The notes under the pieces: generated by a model
The model's input: the letters and a program-made list of their open reading frames with translations, nothing else
The model's database searches: none
Told to the model about the DNA's origin: nothing
Made by a program: the position numbers and the translations under genes
Source: Ignavibacteriales bacterium
GTDB taxonomy: Bacteria; Bacteroidota; Ignavibacteria; Ignavibacteriales; Melioribacteraceae
Assembly: GCA_021740915.1 (NCBI GenBank)
Contig: JAIOYW010000017.1
Location: 1 to 64,000 of the forward strand
DNA length: 64,000 bases
Direction of reading: 5' to 3'
In this document: positions 16,796-25,220 of the stretch, piece by piece
How positions within the stretch are numbered: position 1 is the first letter of the stretch
Layout of the letters: every line of letters starts with the position of its first letter

Positions 16796-19099
16796 ATGGC
16801 GTTTATGGAAATCTATCTGGTAATTGTCATCATACTATTTGTTCTGGCAGCATCTGATCTTGTAGTAGGGGTGGCGAATGATGCAGTTAACTTTCTGAAT
16901 TCAGCAATAGGGTCGAAGGTTGCCCCGCGGCATATAATTATGATCGTGGCAAGCGCGGGTATCTTTACGGGGACTTTATTCTCGAGCGGCTTGATGGAAG
17001 TCGCACGGAAGGGAATTTTTAATCCTGATCAATTCATTTTTCCTGAAGTAATGGTGATTTTCCTCGCAGTAATGCTGACAGATGTTCTGCTGCTCGATCT
17101 TTTTAATACTTACGGACTTCCAACATCCACTACAGTTTCACTGATCTTCGGATTGCTCGGTTCTGCTGTTGCAGTTTCAATTTTCAAGATCATCAACCAG
17201 GGCGAGGGACTTGGAGAACTTGTTCGTTATATCAACACAGCGAAAGCTCTCGCTATTATTACAGGAATACTCTCATCCGTGGTTATTGCTTTTACTGCCG
17301 GCGCCGTTATTCAATATTTTACTCGCCTTGTCTTCACATTTGATTATGAAAAAAGGATCAGGCGTTATGGTTCGATATGGGGATCGTTAGCGCTAACAGC
17401 AATTACTTTTTTTATCCTTTTTAAAGGAGCTAAGGGTTCTTCGATAATCTCACCGGAGAATGCTGAATGGATTAAAAATAATACCGGAATGGTATTTCTT
17501 TACAGTTTTATTTTCTGGGCTGTACTTCTTCAATTAATGCTTTGGTTTACAAAAATCAATATCCTTAAACCAATAGTGCTGATGGGTACATTCGGACTTG
17601 CTCTTGCTTTTGCCGCGAATGACCTTGTGAATTTTATTGGGGTTCCGCTTGCCGGTTTTGCCAGCTTTCAATTAGCAAGTGAAAGTCCCGATTTCATGAA
17701 TTTTAATATGGTTGGTTTGCTCGATCCGGTCATAACGAGTTCGTATTTCCTTGTTATTTCAGGAATTATTATGGTTACCACACTTTGGTTTTCTTCAAAA
17801 GCAAGATCGGTAACCAAGACAGAAGTGAATCTGGGCAGACAATCCGATGGTTATGAAAGATTTGAATCGAGCATACTTTCCAGAAGACTTGTCGGTTTAT
17901 CACGCTCGATGGGTGATGTTGCCAAAAAAGTACTTTCTGAAAAACTCATCACAAAAATGAATGACAGGTTTGAGCAGATCAAACCAATTGAGAAGGATAA
18001 AAAAGACAGACCGGCATTCGATCTCCTGAGAGCAGCCGTAAATCTTATGGTAGCCAGCGCGCTTATTTCACTTGCTACATCATTAAAATTACCGCTTTCT
18101 ACCACATACGTTACCTTTATGGTCGCAATGGGGTCTTCGCTTTCTGACCGCGCCTGGGGAAGGGAAAGCGCTGTTTACCGTATTAACGGAGTGCTTACTG
18201 TTATCGCCGGATGGTTTATTACTGCTCTGATGGCATTCACAAGCGCAGCAATTTTTGCAACGGGCATTTATTACGGTGGAATTGTAGTCTCCTTGTTATT
18301 TGTGCTTATGGCAGGGTTTATAATCTTTAAAACTCATGTTTTCCACAGTAAAAAAGTTAAAGATGAAGAAGAAATTGAGAACAGATATTTCACCGAAGTT
18401 AATGAGAAAAGAGATATTGTAACCACATTTATGAAAGATTCCGTGGTTGTTCTTAATTCAATTACTAATATTATCCCGGAAGTTTTGAAAGGACTTCTTG
18501 AAGATAACAGGCTGAAACTGAAAGACCAGAAAAAAGAGATCAAAAAAATGATCAAAAATTCCAATAAACTGGTCTCTAATCTGTTTCAGTCAATCCAGAT
18601 TCTTGAAATAAAGGATATTAGAAAAGGAAGCAGGTTCGGCAAACTTATTGCATCAGTTGAGGGAGTCGGCAATAATTTCCGCAGCCTTCATGACAAAATT
18701 TTCGAGCATATAGATAATAATCATCACATTCCGCAGGATAATCAGGCCGCTGATCTTATCAAAATATCTGATCTTCTCACCGCTCAGGTTAATACTGTTT
18801 CAGGCATTTTTGAAAAAACGGATTTCAGCAATTTCAGCGATGTTAAATTGCAGAGTGATAATCTCCGTGAATTTTTGAGAGAAGCCGATGAAAATCAGAT
18901 AGTCAGGATAAAATCTGAGGAATCGAGTCCCAGAACCAGCCTTCTTTTCCTCGGAATACTGACCGATGTTGAAAAAATAAGCGACCATATTAACGATATG
19001 GTAGATATCTGTTACAGGACTTACGAAAATATTTCCAAAAAGCAGAAAGAGCCGAAAGTTCAGGATACTGCTGTTCAGGATACCAAAACAGGGGACTGA
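16796..19099 (+). CDS. PiT-family inorganic phosphate transporter with C-terminal PhoU-like domain
   Basis: PiT permeases carry phosphate with a cation across the inner membrane. The two signature repeats are present: VGVANDAVNFLNSAIGS near residue 25 and LAFAANDLVNFIGVPLAG near residue 275, with ten or more membrane helices over residues 5-520. The polytopic half also has the GLPTSTT and KLPLSTTYVTFMVAMG motifs. Residues 540-750 form a soluble all-helical region ending in LLFLGILTDVEKISDHINDMVDICYR, which resembles PhoU. At 767 residues it is much longer than a bare PiT protein because of this tail, which may gate the transporter. The start could also be the ATG at 16805. A strong terminator follows. 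Confidence 0.9.
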   Translation: MAFMEIYLVIVIILFVLAASDLVVGVANDAVNFLNSAIGSKVAPRHIIMIVASAGIFTGTLFSSGLMEVARKGIFNPDQFIFPEVMVIFLAVMLTDVLLLDLFNTYGLPTSTTVSLIFGLLGSAVAVSIFKIINQGEGLGELVRYINTAKALAIITGILSSVVIAFTAGAVIQYFTRLVFTFDYEKRIRRYGSIWGSLALTAITFFILFKGAKGSSIISPENAEWIKNNTGMVFLYSFIFWAVLLQLMLWFTKINILKPIVLMGTFGLALAFAANDLVNFIGVPLAGFASFQLASESPDFMNFNMVGLLDPVITSSYFLVISGIIMVTTLWFSSKARSVTKTEVNLGRQSDGYERFESSILSRRLVGLSRSMGDVAKKVLSEKLITKMNDRFEQIKPIEKDKKDRPAFDLLRAAVNLMVASALISLATSLKLPLSTTYVTFMVAMGSSLSDRAWGRESAVYRINGVLTVIAGWFITALMAFTSAAIFATGIYYGGIVVSLLFVLMAGFIIFKTHVFHSKKVKDEEEIENRYFTEVNEKRDIVTTFMKDSVVVLNSITNIIPEVLKGLLEDNRLKLKDQKKEIKKMIKNSNKLVSNLFQSIQILEIKDIRKGSRFGKLIASVEGVGNNFRSLHDKIFEHIDNNHHIPQDNQAADLIKISDLLTAQVNTVSGIFEKTDFSNFSDVKLQSDNLREFLREADENQIVRIKSEESSPRTSLLFLGILTDVEKISDHINDMVDICYRTYENISKKQKEPKVQDTAVQDTKTGD

Positions 19100-19122
19100 G
19101 TTTTTCCCTGATGTGATTTAAT

Positions 19123-19172
19123 AAAAAGCCCTGTCCGCTTGCATATATAAGCAGACAGGGTTTTTTGTTTTT
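19123..19172 (+). terminator. Intrinsic terminator after the phosphate transporter
   Basis: AAAGCCCTGTC-C-GCTT (ending 19140) pairs with AAGC-A-GACAGGG (19149-19160) with a single internal mismatch, and TTTTTTGTTTTT follows. Confidence 0.88.
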
Positions 19173-19334
19173 GAAGATTGAATATGCAGATTAACGCAGC
19201 CCTTATGAACATTAAGAAATATCAGCCGAATAAAAATGAATATTCGGAACCTGAAATACCTCACATTTACAAACCGGACTTTTAAGGATTTTGAATTAGG
19301 GCAGCCGTCATTTTAGATGAATTCCTCATAACTA

Positions 19335-19924
19335 ATGAAAGATAATAAGAACTTAATACGTTCGTCTTCTGCCGAATACTTAACTTTTATAACGGCAACC
19401 GGCGAAGCAGGAGCAGATGCCATATATTCAGATGAAAATATATGGTTGACATAAAAAATGCTTGGATTGCTTTACAATATAGAAACAAATACTGTGAATT
19501 ATCATTAAAAAAATATTTTGTGATAGTGAACTGGAAAAAAAGTCAGTTATTCGAAATTTTCGAATAACTGCCAGCGATGGCAAGGCTTAACAAACCAGGC
19601 ATTATAATTTGTCTGCTATCATTGCCTTAGGCTATAAAGTTAATTCCGGACGGGCAATACAATTTCGTATATGGACCACACAAATTGTTGAGGAATCCAG
19701 TATCAAAGGGTTTGCCATTGAATAAATTTATTGAAGCCACCGATAGAAAAATATTACAGGATGCAGGCAAAGTGACTACCGAAATAGCTAAAGCCTATGC
19801 AGAAACCGAATTTGAAAAATACAGAATTATACAAGACAGATTATTTGTAAGTGACTTTGATAGATTAGTTAATAATCAAATTACACTAAACGATTCTTCA
19901 AAAAAAGATATTGAAAATGAATAA
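19335..19924 (+). pseudogene. Virulence RhuM-family protein, degraded
   Basis: Translation from the ATG at 19335 gives MKDNKNLIRSSSAEYLTF, then TGEAGADAIYSDENIWLT, a good RhuM N-terminus, but a TAA at 19452 replaces the expected Gln. The same frame continues KMLGLLYNIETNTVNYH, then needs a one-base shift to read KKIFCDSELEKKSVIRNF and RITASDGKA, meets a second stop, and resumes with HYNLSAIIALGYKVNSGRA and IQFRIWTTQIVEESSIKGF. The central part of the family is deleted near 19715, after which NKFIEATDRKILQDAGKVT and a family-typical C-terminus ending RLFVSDFDRLVNN follow. Two nonsense codons, a frameshift and an internal deletion make it non-functional. RhuM genes are often found in accessory and defence regions. 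Confidence 0.85.
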
Positions 19925-20303
19925 ACATGAATTTATAATCTAAGGCTTTTCCGTTTCCGGTACTGAAAACCGATAATACAAATTACCTGGTTTTGTGAAA
20001 CAGAACCCCTAAATGTAATCCGTGACACCGGAATAAAGATAGAGGAACTGAAAGTCGTTTTGCTTTGGCTCATCGGCGCAAAAGTAAATGTGAATGGATT
20101 GAATTTTGTCAGGAGAAACTTTGCAGGGCATTTCGGCTCCGCTCAATGCCCAATCTATTTTTCAGTACCCAACCAGCCTCTTAATGTCCAATCTAATCAT
20201 CCATTTCTTAATCAGATCGTTCGCTGAGCGAAACTCAAACGAACACTAAGTGATGCTTTTAACCCAAAGTTCATAGAATATCATCTTCTCCTGGCGGGAC
20301 TTT
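19925..20303. other. Gene-free interval
   Basis: No gene, strong hairpin with T-tail or RNA gene could be supported here. A short palindrome TTCGCTGAGCGAA lies near 20219. It may include further debris from the RhuM locus, but I cannot match it. Confidence 0.3.
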
Positions 20304-21176
20304 TCACTTCAAATCCTTTGCACAACGGAATCCTATCTCATTGGAGTTAGTTTTCAGAGAGAAGCCCTTTCTTTCGGTCACTCTTATCATCACAGGATTA
20401 GGTGAATTCCAGTTGCCTCCTCTTATTATTTTACGTTCTTTTCCTTCGTCTTTATACTCAAAAGCATCAGTGTCATTTTTCCAGGAAAGCTTTTCATATC
20501 CGGGGTAGGGAGCGTAATCGGCGGAAGTCCATTCCCCGGCGTTTCCGGTCATATCATAAAGCCCGAAATCATTCGGCGGAAAAGAGCCGACCGGAACAGT
20601 ATCAATCGCCCTGCCGAAAATAAGCCTGACAACGCCGTCAAAAAATGATTCACCGCCATAACGCCATTTTGCTTTTGAGATATCTTTTCTATCCCCCCAG
20701 GAAAAACGTTTGTGCTTGCCGCCGGAAGAAGCGGCGTATTCCCATTCTTCTTCGGTAGGCAGTCTTTTCCCTGCCCATTTCGCATAGGAAACAGCATCTT
20801 GATATGTAACGCACACAACGGGATGCTCTTTTCTTTCCTCATCAAAATATTCTTTCCATTTGCCTTCCGCCTTGTAGCCGGTTGCTTCAACAAATTCACT
20901 GAACTGGCGGTTTGTCACTTCATGCTTATCAATATAGAATGAATTGACCTCAACGCTATGCCGCGGACACTCGTCCCCATACCAGAACTCAGCATGAGAA
21001 GGACTCATATGCGGCACATCTTTACCGATTTTCATAATTTCGGGAAGCTCGGACTGATCGATTCCCATTTCGTATTTTCCACCCTGAATCATTATCATAT
21101 CTCCGCCGGAATTCTGGGCAATTGCAGCCGAAAGCAGCCCGAAATAAACAAACAGATTGATAAACGATTTTCTCAT
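20304..21176 (-). CDS. FGE/SUMF1-fold secreted protein lacking the catalytic cysteines
   Basis: The 290-residue protein has a signal peptide (MRKSFINLFVYFGLLSAAIA). The rest is an FGE-sulfatase (formylglycine-generating enzyme) fold: MIMIQGGKYEMG, FYIDKHEVTNRQFSEF, RLPTEEEWEYAA, FGLYDMTGNAGEWT, RGGNW and the final IGFRCAKD. Active FGE has a Cys pair in the segment after RGG[SN]W; here that segment reads NSPNPVMIRVTERKG and has no Cys, so enzyme activity of the SUMF1 kind is unlikely. A binding or structural role, as in many FGE-like lectin-type proteins, fits better. Its ATG overlaps the stop of the upstream T9SS gene (ATGA), so the two are co-translated. Confidence 0.85.
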   Translation of the reverse strand: MRKSFINLFVYFGLLSAAIAQNSGGDMIMIQGGKYEMGIDQSELPEIMKIGKDVPHMSPSHAEFWYGDECPRHSVEVNSFYIDKHEVTNRQFSEFVEATGYKAEGKWKEYFDEERKEHPVVCVTYQDAVSYAKWAGKRLPTEEEWEYAASSGGKHKRFSWGDRKDISKAKWRYGGESFFDGVVRLIFGRAIDTVPVGSFPPNDFGLYDMTGNAGEWTSADYAPYPGYEKLSWKNDTDAFEYKDEGKERKIIRGGNWNSPNPVMIRVTERKGFSLKTNSNEIGFRCAKDLK

Positions 21177-24100
21177 TTTAACACCATCATCTTTTTAACA
21201 GAACCAAATCTTTCGCCGCCCCTGGTCAGAGCAGTTATCTTATAAAAATACACGCCCGAACTGAGATTTTCTGCTGAAAATTCAGTTTCGTAATTTCCCG
21301 CCTGGAGAGTTTTATTAACAAGGGTTTTAATATTTTCGCCCATTATGTTAAAAATTTCAATCTGAACCTGTGCTTCTGAAGGAATACTGTAATTAATTTT
21401 TGTCTGAGGATTAAACGGATTCGGGAAATTCTGCGATAAACTGAATACAGAGGGCATTTCCACCGAAGATATTTTTATCCATTCCGGCTGCTTTTTAATA
21501 ATAATTTCAGGATCAGTTTCACCAATGATCTCAACCGTGCCATCCGAAAGTTTAACTTCAACTGTCGTTCCGGATGCAGAAATGCTCAGAGGGAAATCAG
21601 CTCCGGAAAGCAATATCTCGCTTTCCTCATACATGTTTGCGGCGGACATGTCTCCTGAAAACCGTATATCAAAATTTCCAGCCGGAGGCAATGGTGGCAG
21701 TTCATAATAACTATCGGGTACTCCTTCGGTAAGCAGCAGTTTTACGCTTCTTCCCGAAGCATCAGTTAATGTGAGAACAGCGGCTTTTGCGGATTGTGAA
21801 TCGTCCGTTCGGGATTTCCGCTCTATTTTTTCTGAAAAAATCAGTGAGCCGGATTGAGAAGTTTTAAGCCAGTATCCTTTTCCCGGCTCAAGCGCCGCTG
21901 ATGATACGTAACCTGATGAATATGAATAGAAAGGAGTCTGGATTATACCAGGAGGATCGGAACTTACATTCGAAGCGCTTAGCGAAGAATTAAACGGACC
22001 GACTATATTCCAGCCCTGCTGAACGCTGACCGGGAAACTTACTGCACTCCCCGTAATATTAATTATTCCGCCGGAATTAAATTTCAGCCAGTACCCGGCG
22101 CCGTTTTCGAGTGTTGAGACCGGGATATAATTATTGTTAAAAAGAAATGCCGAAGAAGCGGCACCCGGAAATAGAGAAGAAACGCTCATATCATTTGCCT
22201 TTAACGGGACTGAAATAATATTCCAGCCGGCACTCACAGAAAAAGAGGAATTTTCAGGGCTGTCATCGAGAAGCATTTTATACGCTGACCTTCCATGAGT
22301 TGCAGCGAACAGCACTCTTCTGTTTCCGTCATAAACATGGTAATCAAAATCGATTGCAGGAACAACAGGCATTCCGGTTCCGGCACGTTCCCAGAAGCCG
22401 CCGCCATCAGTGGTATGATATACCCCAAGATCGTTCGCAGCATAAATGTGCGAGGCATCGTTCGGGTCAATGAAAATATCTGAAGCCGGGACATCCGGGA
22501 GATTTCCGCTGATATCCTGCCAGGTTGTTCCGAGGTTCCCGGAGCGGAATATTTTTCCTGTGCCGAATGAAGTTTTAACAAGATACAGGGTATAGGGATC
22601 AGTCCACGAGAATTTTACACGGGAAAGCGGTGAAGAAGGAGAAGGCAGCGAGGAACTTTTATTCTGCCATGTAACGCCGCCGTCTGTCGAAATCCAGAAG
22701 CCTGATGAAGAAACAACTGCGGACATATTAGCTGCCTGCACGGGGCTTATATCCAGCGAAGTAATGGCGCTTCCGCTCAGGGAAGGAGATATTGCCGTCC
22801 AAGCAGAGCCTGAGTTTGTTGAACGCCATATCCTGTCGCTTGCACAATACAAAGTTGAGTTTATTGAGGGGTGCATCATAAATGGGGCAGTCCAGGCAAC
22901 CGGCTGACTACCGAATGAAGGGGAGATATAATTGAAGGAGCCGTATCCGCCGCCATTAGTACTTTTATAAAAAGCGCCGTTCTGTGTTGACATATAAATG
23001 ATATTCGGATAAATATAGTCAACAAAACATTCCATGCCGTCGCCGGTGGTTACGAGCGTCCAGTTCGAAGAACCGCCGTTGGTGGTTCTGAAATTGCCGT
23101 TATCCTGGGCGCCGCCGAAAACAATGTTTTCATCGAGGGGATTGGATGCAATACGATAATATTGCAGTGTGCGGAGTCCCCTGTTAATATTAACCCAGGT
23201 AGCGCCTCCATCGGAACTGCGGTAGATGCCTCCGTCACAGCCGGCATACCGGACAGAATTATTGGAGGGTGCAAAGCGCATTATATGAAAATCCACGTGC
23301 ATCGACTGGCTCCAGTATTCTCCTCCGACATAGCTGAATGTTGATCCTGTTGTTGTGCGGTAAAGGTTAGCTTCACCGGCGTATATTTCATTCTGGTCTG
23401 AGGGATTTACCGAGATCAGAAGGTCGTACCAGCCCTGTCCGCTGGAAAAATTCTGCCCGACCTGTGTCCATGAAGCGGCTTTATTTGTCGATTTGAAAAC
23501 CTTCATCGAGGAATCGGTGAAATAAATAACACAGAACAATTGTCCTGTATTAGTTATATCGAAATGGACTCTTCCGATTGCAGAACTGTTTGATATGCCC
23601 GTAACAGCCTGCGACCAGTTGCCGCCGCCATTCGATGAAACGTATATTGAGTTATTGGTTGCAGCATATATATATGAACTGCTGATCGGATCGAAAACAA
23701 TATCGAAGCCATTATCGCTGCCAAGGATCCGGGCCCAGGTAAATCCTTTATCCGTACTGCGCCAGATCCCTTCATTTCCGGGACCGCCGAGATAGGAATA
23801 TCCGCTTGCAAGAGCAGCATAAAGGATGTCAGTGTTATGTGGGCTTACCCGTATCTGGGAGAAATGAGTAAAATTCCCGAAGCCTGAATTGATTTTAGTC
23901 CAGGTATTTCCGGCATCAGTTGAGCGGAAAAGCCCGCGTCCGTCAAATGTAACGTGATTAAAATATAGTATTGCTTCGCCTGAGCCGGCATAAATTATGG
24001 AAGGATTTTGCGGATCGATTGCAATAGCCCCGAAAGAGAGCGATTCCATGCCTCTGCCGATATCCTGCCAGCTTGCTCCGCCGTCTGTCGATTTCCAGAT

Positions 24101-24502
24101 GCCCCCGGCTGACGCTCCCACATATACAGTGTTCGGGTCGGCTGGATGAACGGCAATGGCTCTTACACGTCCGCTGACGATACCCCATTGCTGGGGAAAA
24201 CTTGAGACAATTCCGTCCGGACCGATATTTTCCCATAGCCTTGGATCTGCCGATTCCAATGAATTGAGTTTATTATTCTCAGATTCGACCAGATGCTGAT
24301 ATTTTGCAAGATTGACTGTATCTCCGGCAGGGAAACGCTGATCATAGAATTCAGCAAGTCGTTTATACTGGTTTCGGGACCGGGCATTCTGAAGAATAAT
24401 TTGTTCGCTGCTGAGTTTCGTCTGCGGGAAAATCATAATATTCGCAGCAAAAATAGTTAGCAGAATAAGACGGGATAGGATTGAATTCATGTTCTGATCC
24501 AT
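21173..24502 (-). CDS. T9SS-exported multi-BNR beta-propeller protein
   Basis: The ATG at 24502 (or 24490) is preferred over one at 24547 because it puts the signal peptide (MNSILSRLILLTIFAANIMI) at the N-terminus. Residues about 75-730 carry many Asp-box turns (STDGGASW, STDAGNTW, STDKGFTW, SSDGGATW, STDGGVTW, TTDGGGFW), so one or two sortilin-like propellers are likely. Residues 735-880 hold two copies of a module with GWNI[IV]xxPxxxxxxS[VA]S. The C-terminus is a type A sorting domain with NFPNPFNPQTKI, IMGENIKTL and SGVYFYKITAL. The predicted site of action is the cell surface. It is translationally coupled to the FGE-like gene. A 108-bp repeat lies 77 bp upstream of the start. Confidence 0.82.
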   Translation of the reverse strand: MDQNMNSILSRLILLTIFAANIMIFPQTKLSSEQIILQNARSRNQYKRLAEFYDQRFPAGDTVNLAKYQHLVESENNKLNSLESADPRLWENIGPDGIVSSFPQQWGIVSGRVRAIAVHPADPNTVYVGASAGGIWKSTDGGASWQDIGRGMESLSFGAIAIDPQNPSIIYAGSGEAILYFNHVTFDGRGLFRSTDAGNTWTKINSGFGNFTHFSQIRVSPHNTDILYAALASGYSYLGGPGNEGIWRSTDKGFTWARILGSDNGFDIVFDPISSSYIYAATNNSIYVSSNGGGNWSQAVTGISNSSAIGRVHFDITNTGQLFCVIYFTDSSMKVFKSTNKAASWTQVGQNFSSGQGWYDLLISVNPSDQNEIYAGEANLYRTTTGSTFSYVGGEYWSQSMHVDFHIMRFAPSNNSVRYAGCDGGIYRSSDGGATWVNINRGLRTLQYYRIASNPLDENIVFGGAQDNGNFRTTNGGSSNWTLVTTGDGMECFVDYIYPNIIYMSTQNGAFYKSTNGGGYGSFNYISPSFGSQPVAWTAPFMMHPSINSTLYCASDRIWRSTNSGSAWTAISPSLSGSAITSLDISPVQAANMSAVVSSSGFWISTDGGVTWQNKSSSLPSPSSPLSRVKFSWTDPYTLYLVKTSFGTGKIFRSGNLGTTWQDISGNLPDVPASDIFIDPNDASHIYAANDLGVYHTTDGGGFWERAGTGMPVVPAIDFDYHVYDGNRRVLFAATHGRSAYKMLLDDSPENSSFSVSAGWNIISVPLKANDMSVSSLFPGAASSAFLFNNNYIPVSTLENGAGYWLKFNSGGIINITGSAVSFPVSVQQGWNIVGPFNSSLSASNVSSDPPGIIQTPFYSYSSGYVSSAALEPGKGYWLKTSQSGSLIFSEKIERKSRTDDSQSAKAAVLTLTDASGRSVKLLLTEGVPDSYYELPPLPPAGNFDIRFSGDMSAANMYEESEILLSGADFPLSISASGTTVEVKLSDGTVEIIGETDPEIIIKKQPEWIKISSVEMPSVFSLSQNFPNPFNPQTKINYSIPSEAQVQIEIFNIMGENIKTLVNKTLQAGNYETEFSAENLSSGVYFYKITALTRGGERFGSVKKMMVLK

Positions 24503-24578
24503 GTTTTTGTGATCAAATTCCGGAGGATAATAGAAGTAAATATACAACTTGCAGCGAAAATATTAGTGCTTTATTGGG

Positions 24579-24686
24579 GTATCTTCCTCCTCCCGGACTT
24601 AAGCCCGGGGTTTAGAAATGATGGCTTTACTGAATCCCGGAAAATAAAATGATGTGAAAACTGAAGCATAGGAATTGGTGCAGATA
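24579..24686. repeat. 108-bp direct repeat, left boundary of the helicase-methylase island
   Basis: The sequence from GTATCTTCCTCC to GGTGCAGATA is repeated at 33573-33680 in the same orientation with one mismatch in 108 positions (24680). It contains a small hairpin (CCCGG-ACTTAAGC-CCGGG). The two copies enclose an 8.9-kb, four-gene block. Confidence 0.92.
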
Positions 24687-25220
24687 CTTCAAATAGCAAA
24701 ATTGGCAAAAATGACCCTCTTGAGAGGAGATGTCATATAATAACATCATTTCAGCAAGAATCCTATCGGCGACAGGATAAGATTTAAGCTTTTTCTGCTG
24801 AAAAACATGATACTAAAATCCTGGTCAATTCTTAATATTTATAAACGGATATCATATCCGGAAATAGTTTAGTTAAAATATTCCTTGTTGCTTTATTGAT
24901 TATCAAATAATTAAGAATTATTTTAGGAAATAATGGAAACAGAGGGATTTAGACTGATATCCAAGAAAAATTCCATATTTTGAAACAACCATGGAATTTA
25001 AAAAATAGCCTGGTAATGAAAATACAAAATCAACTAATAACCCGACACGCATTTCATATACTCTTTTGTAAAAGTATGTTGAATTCTTGCAGAAAAATTA
25101 TTTTTATTTTGAAATTGTTGCAGAAAAGCATCGTTAAATACAGAAATAACAATACGGGCAGTAATTATTTGACTGCTTTTTGGCTAAATCATTATTGTTT
25201 CATTCCCGAAGAGTTGATAC
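24687..25220. other. AT-rich leader region of the island
   Basis: These 534 bases lie between the left repeat and the helicase start. I see no convincing gene: an 85-codon open frame at 24980-25237 has no ribosome site and no recognisable composition. A TATAAT (near 24736) and AT-rich stretches around 24830-24960 could hold the island promoter, but no clear -35 partner is visible. Confidence 0.3.
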
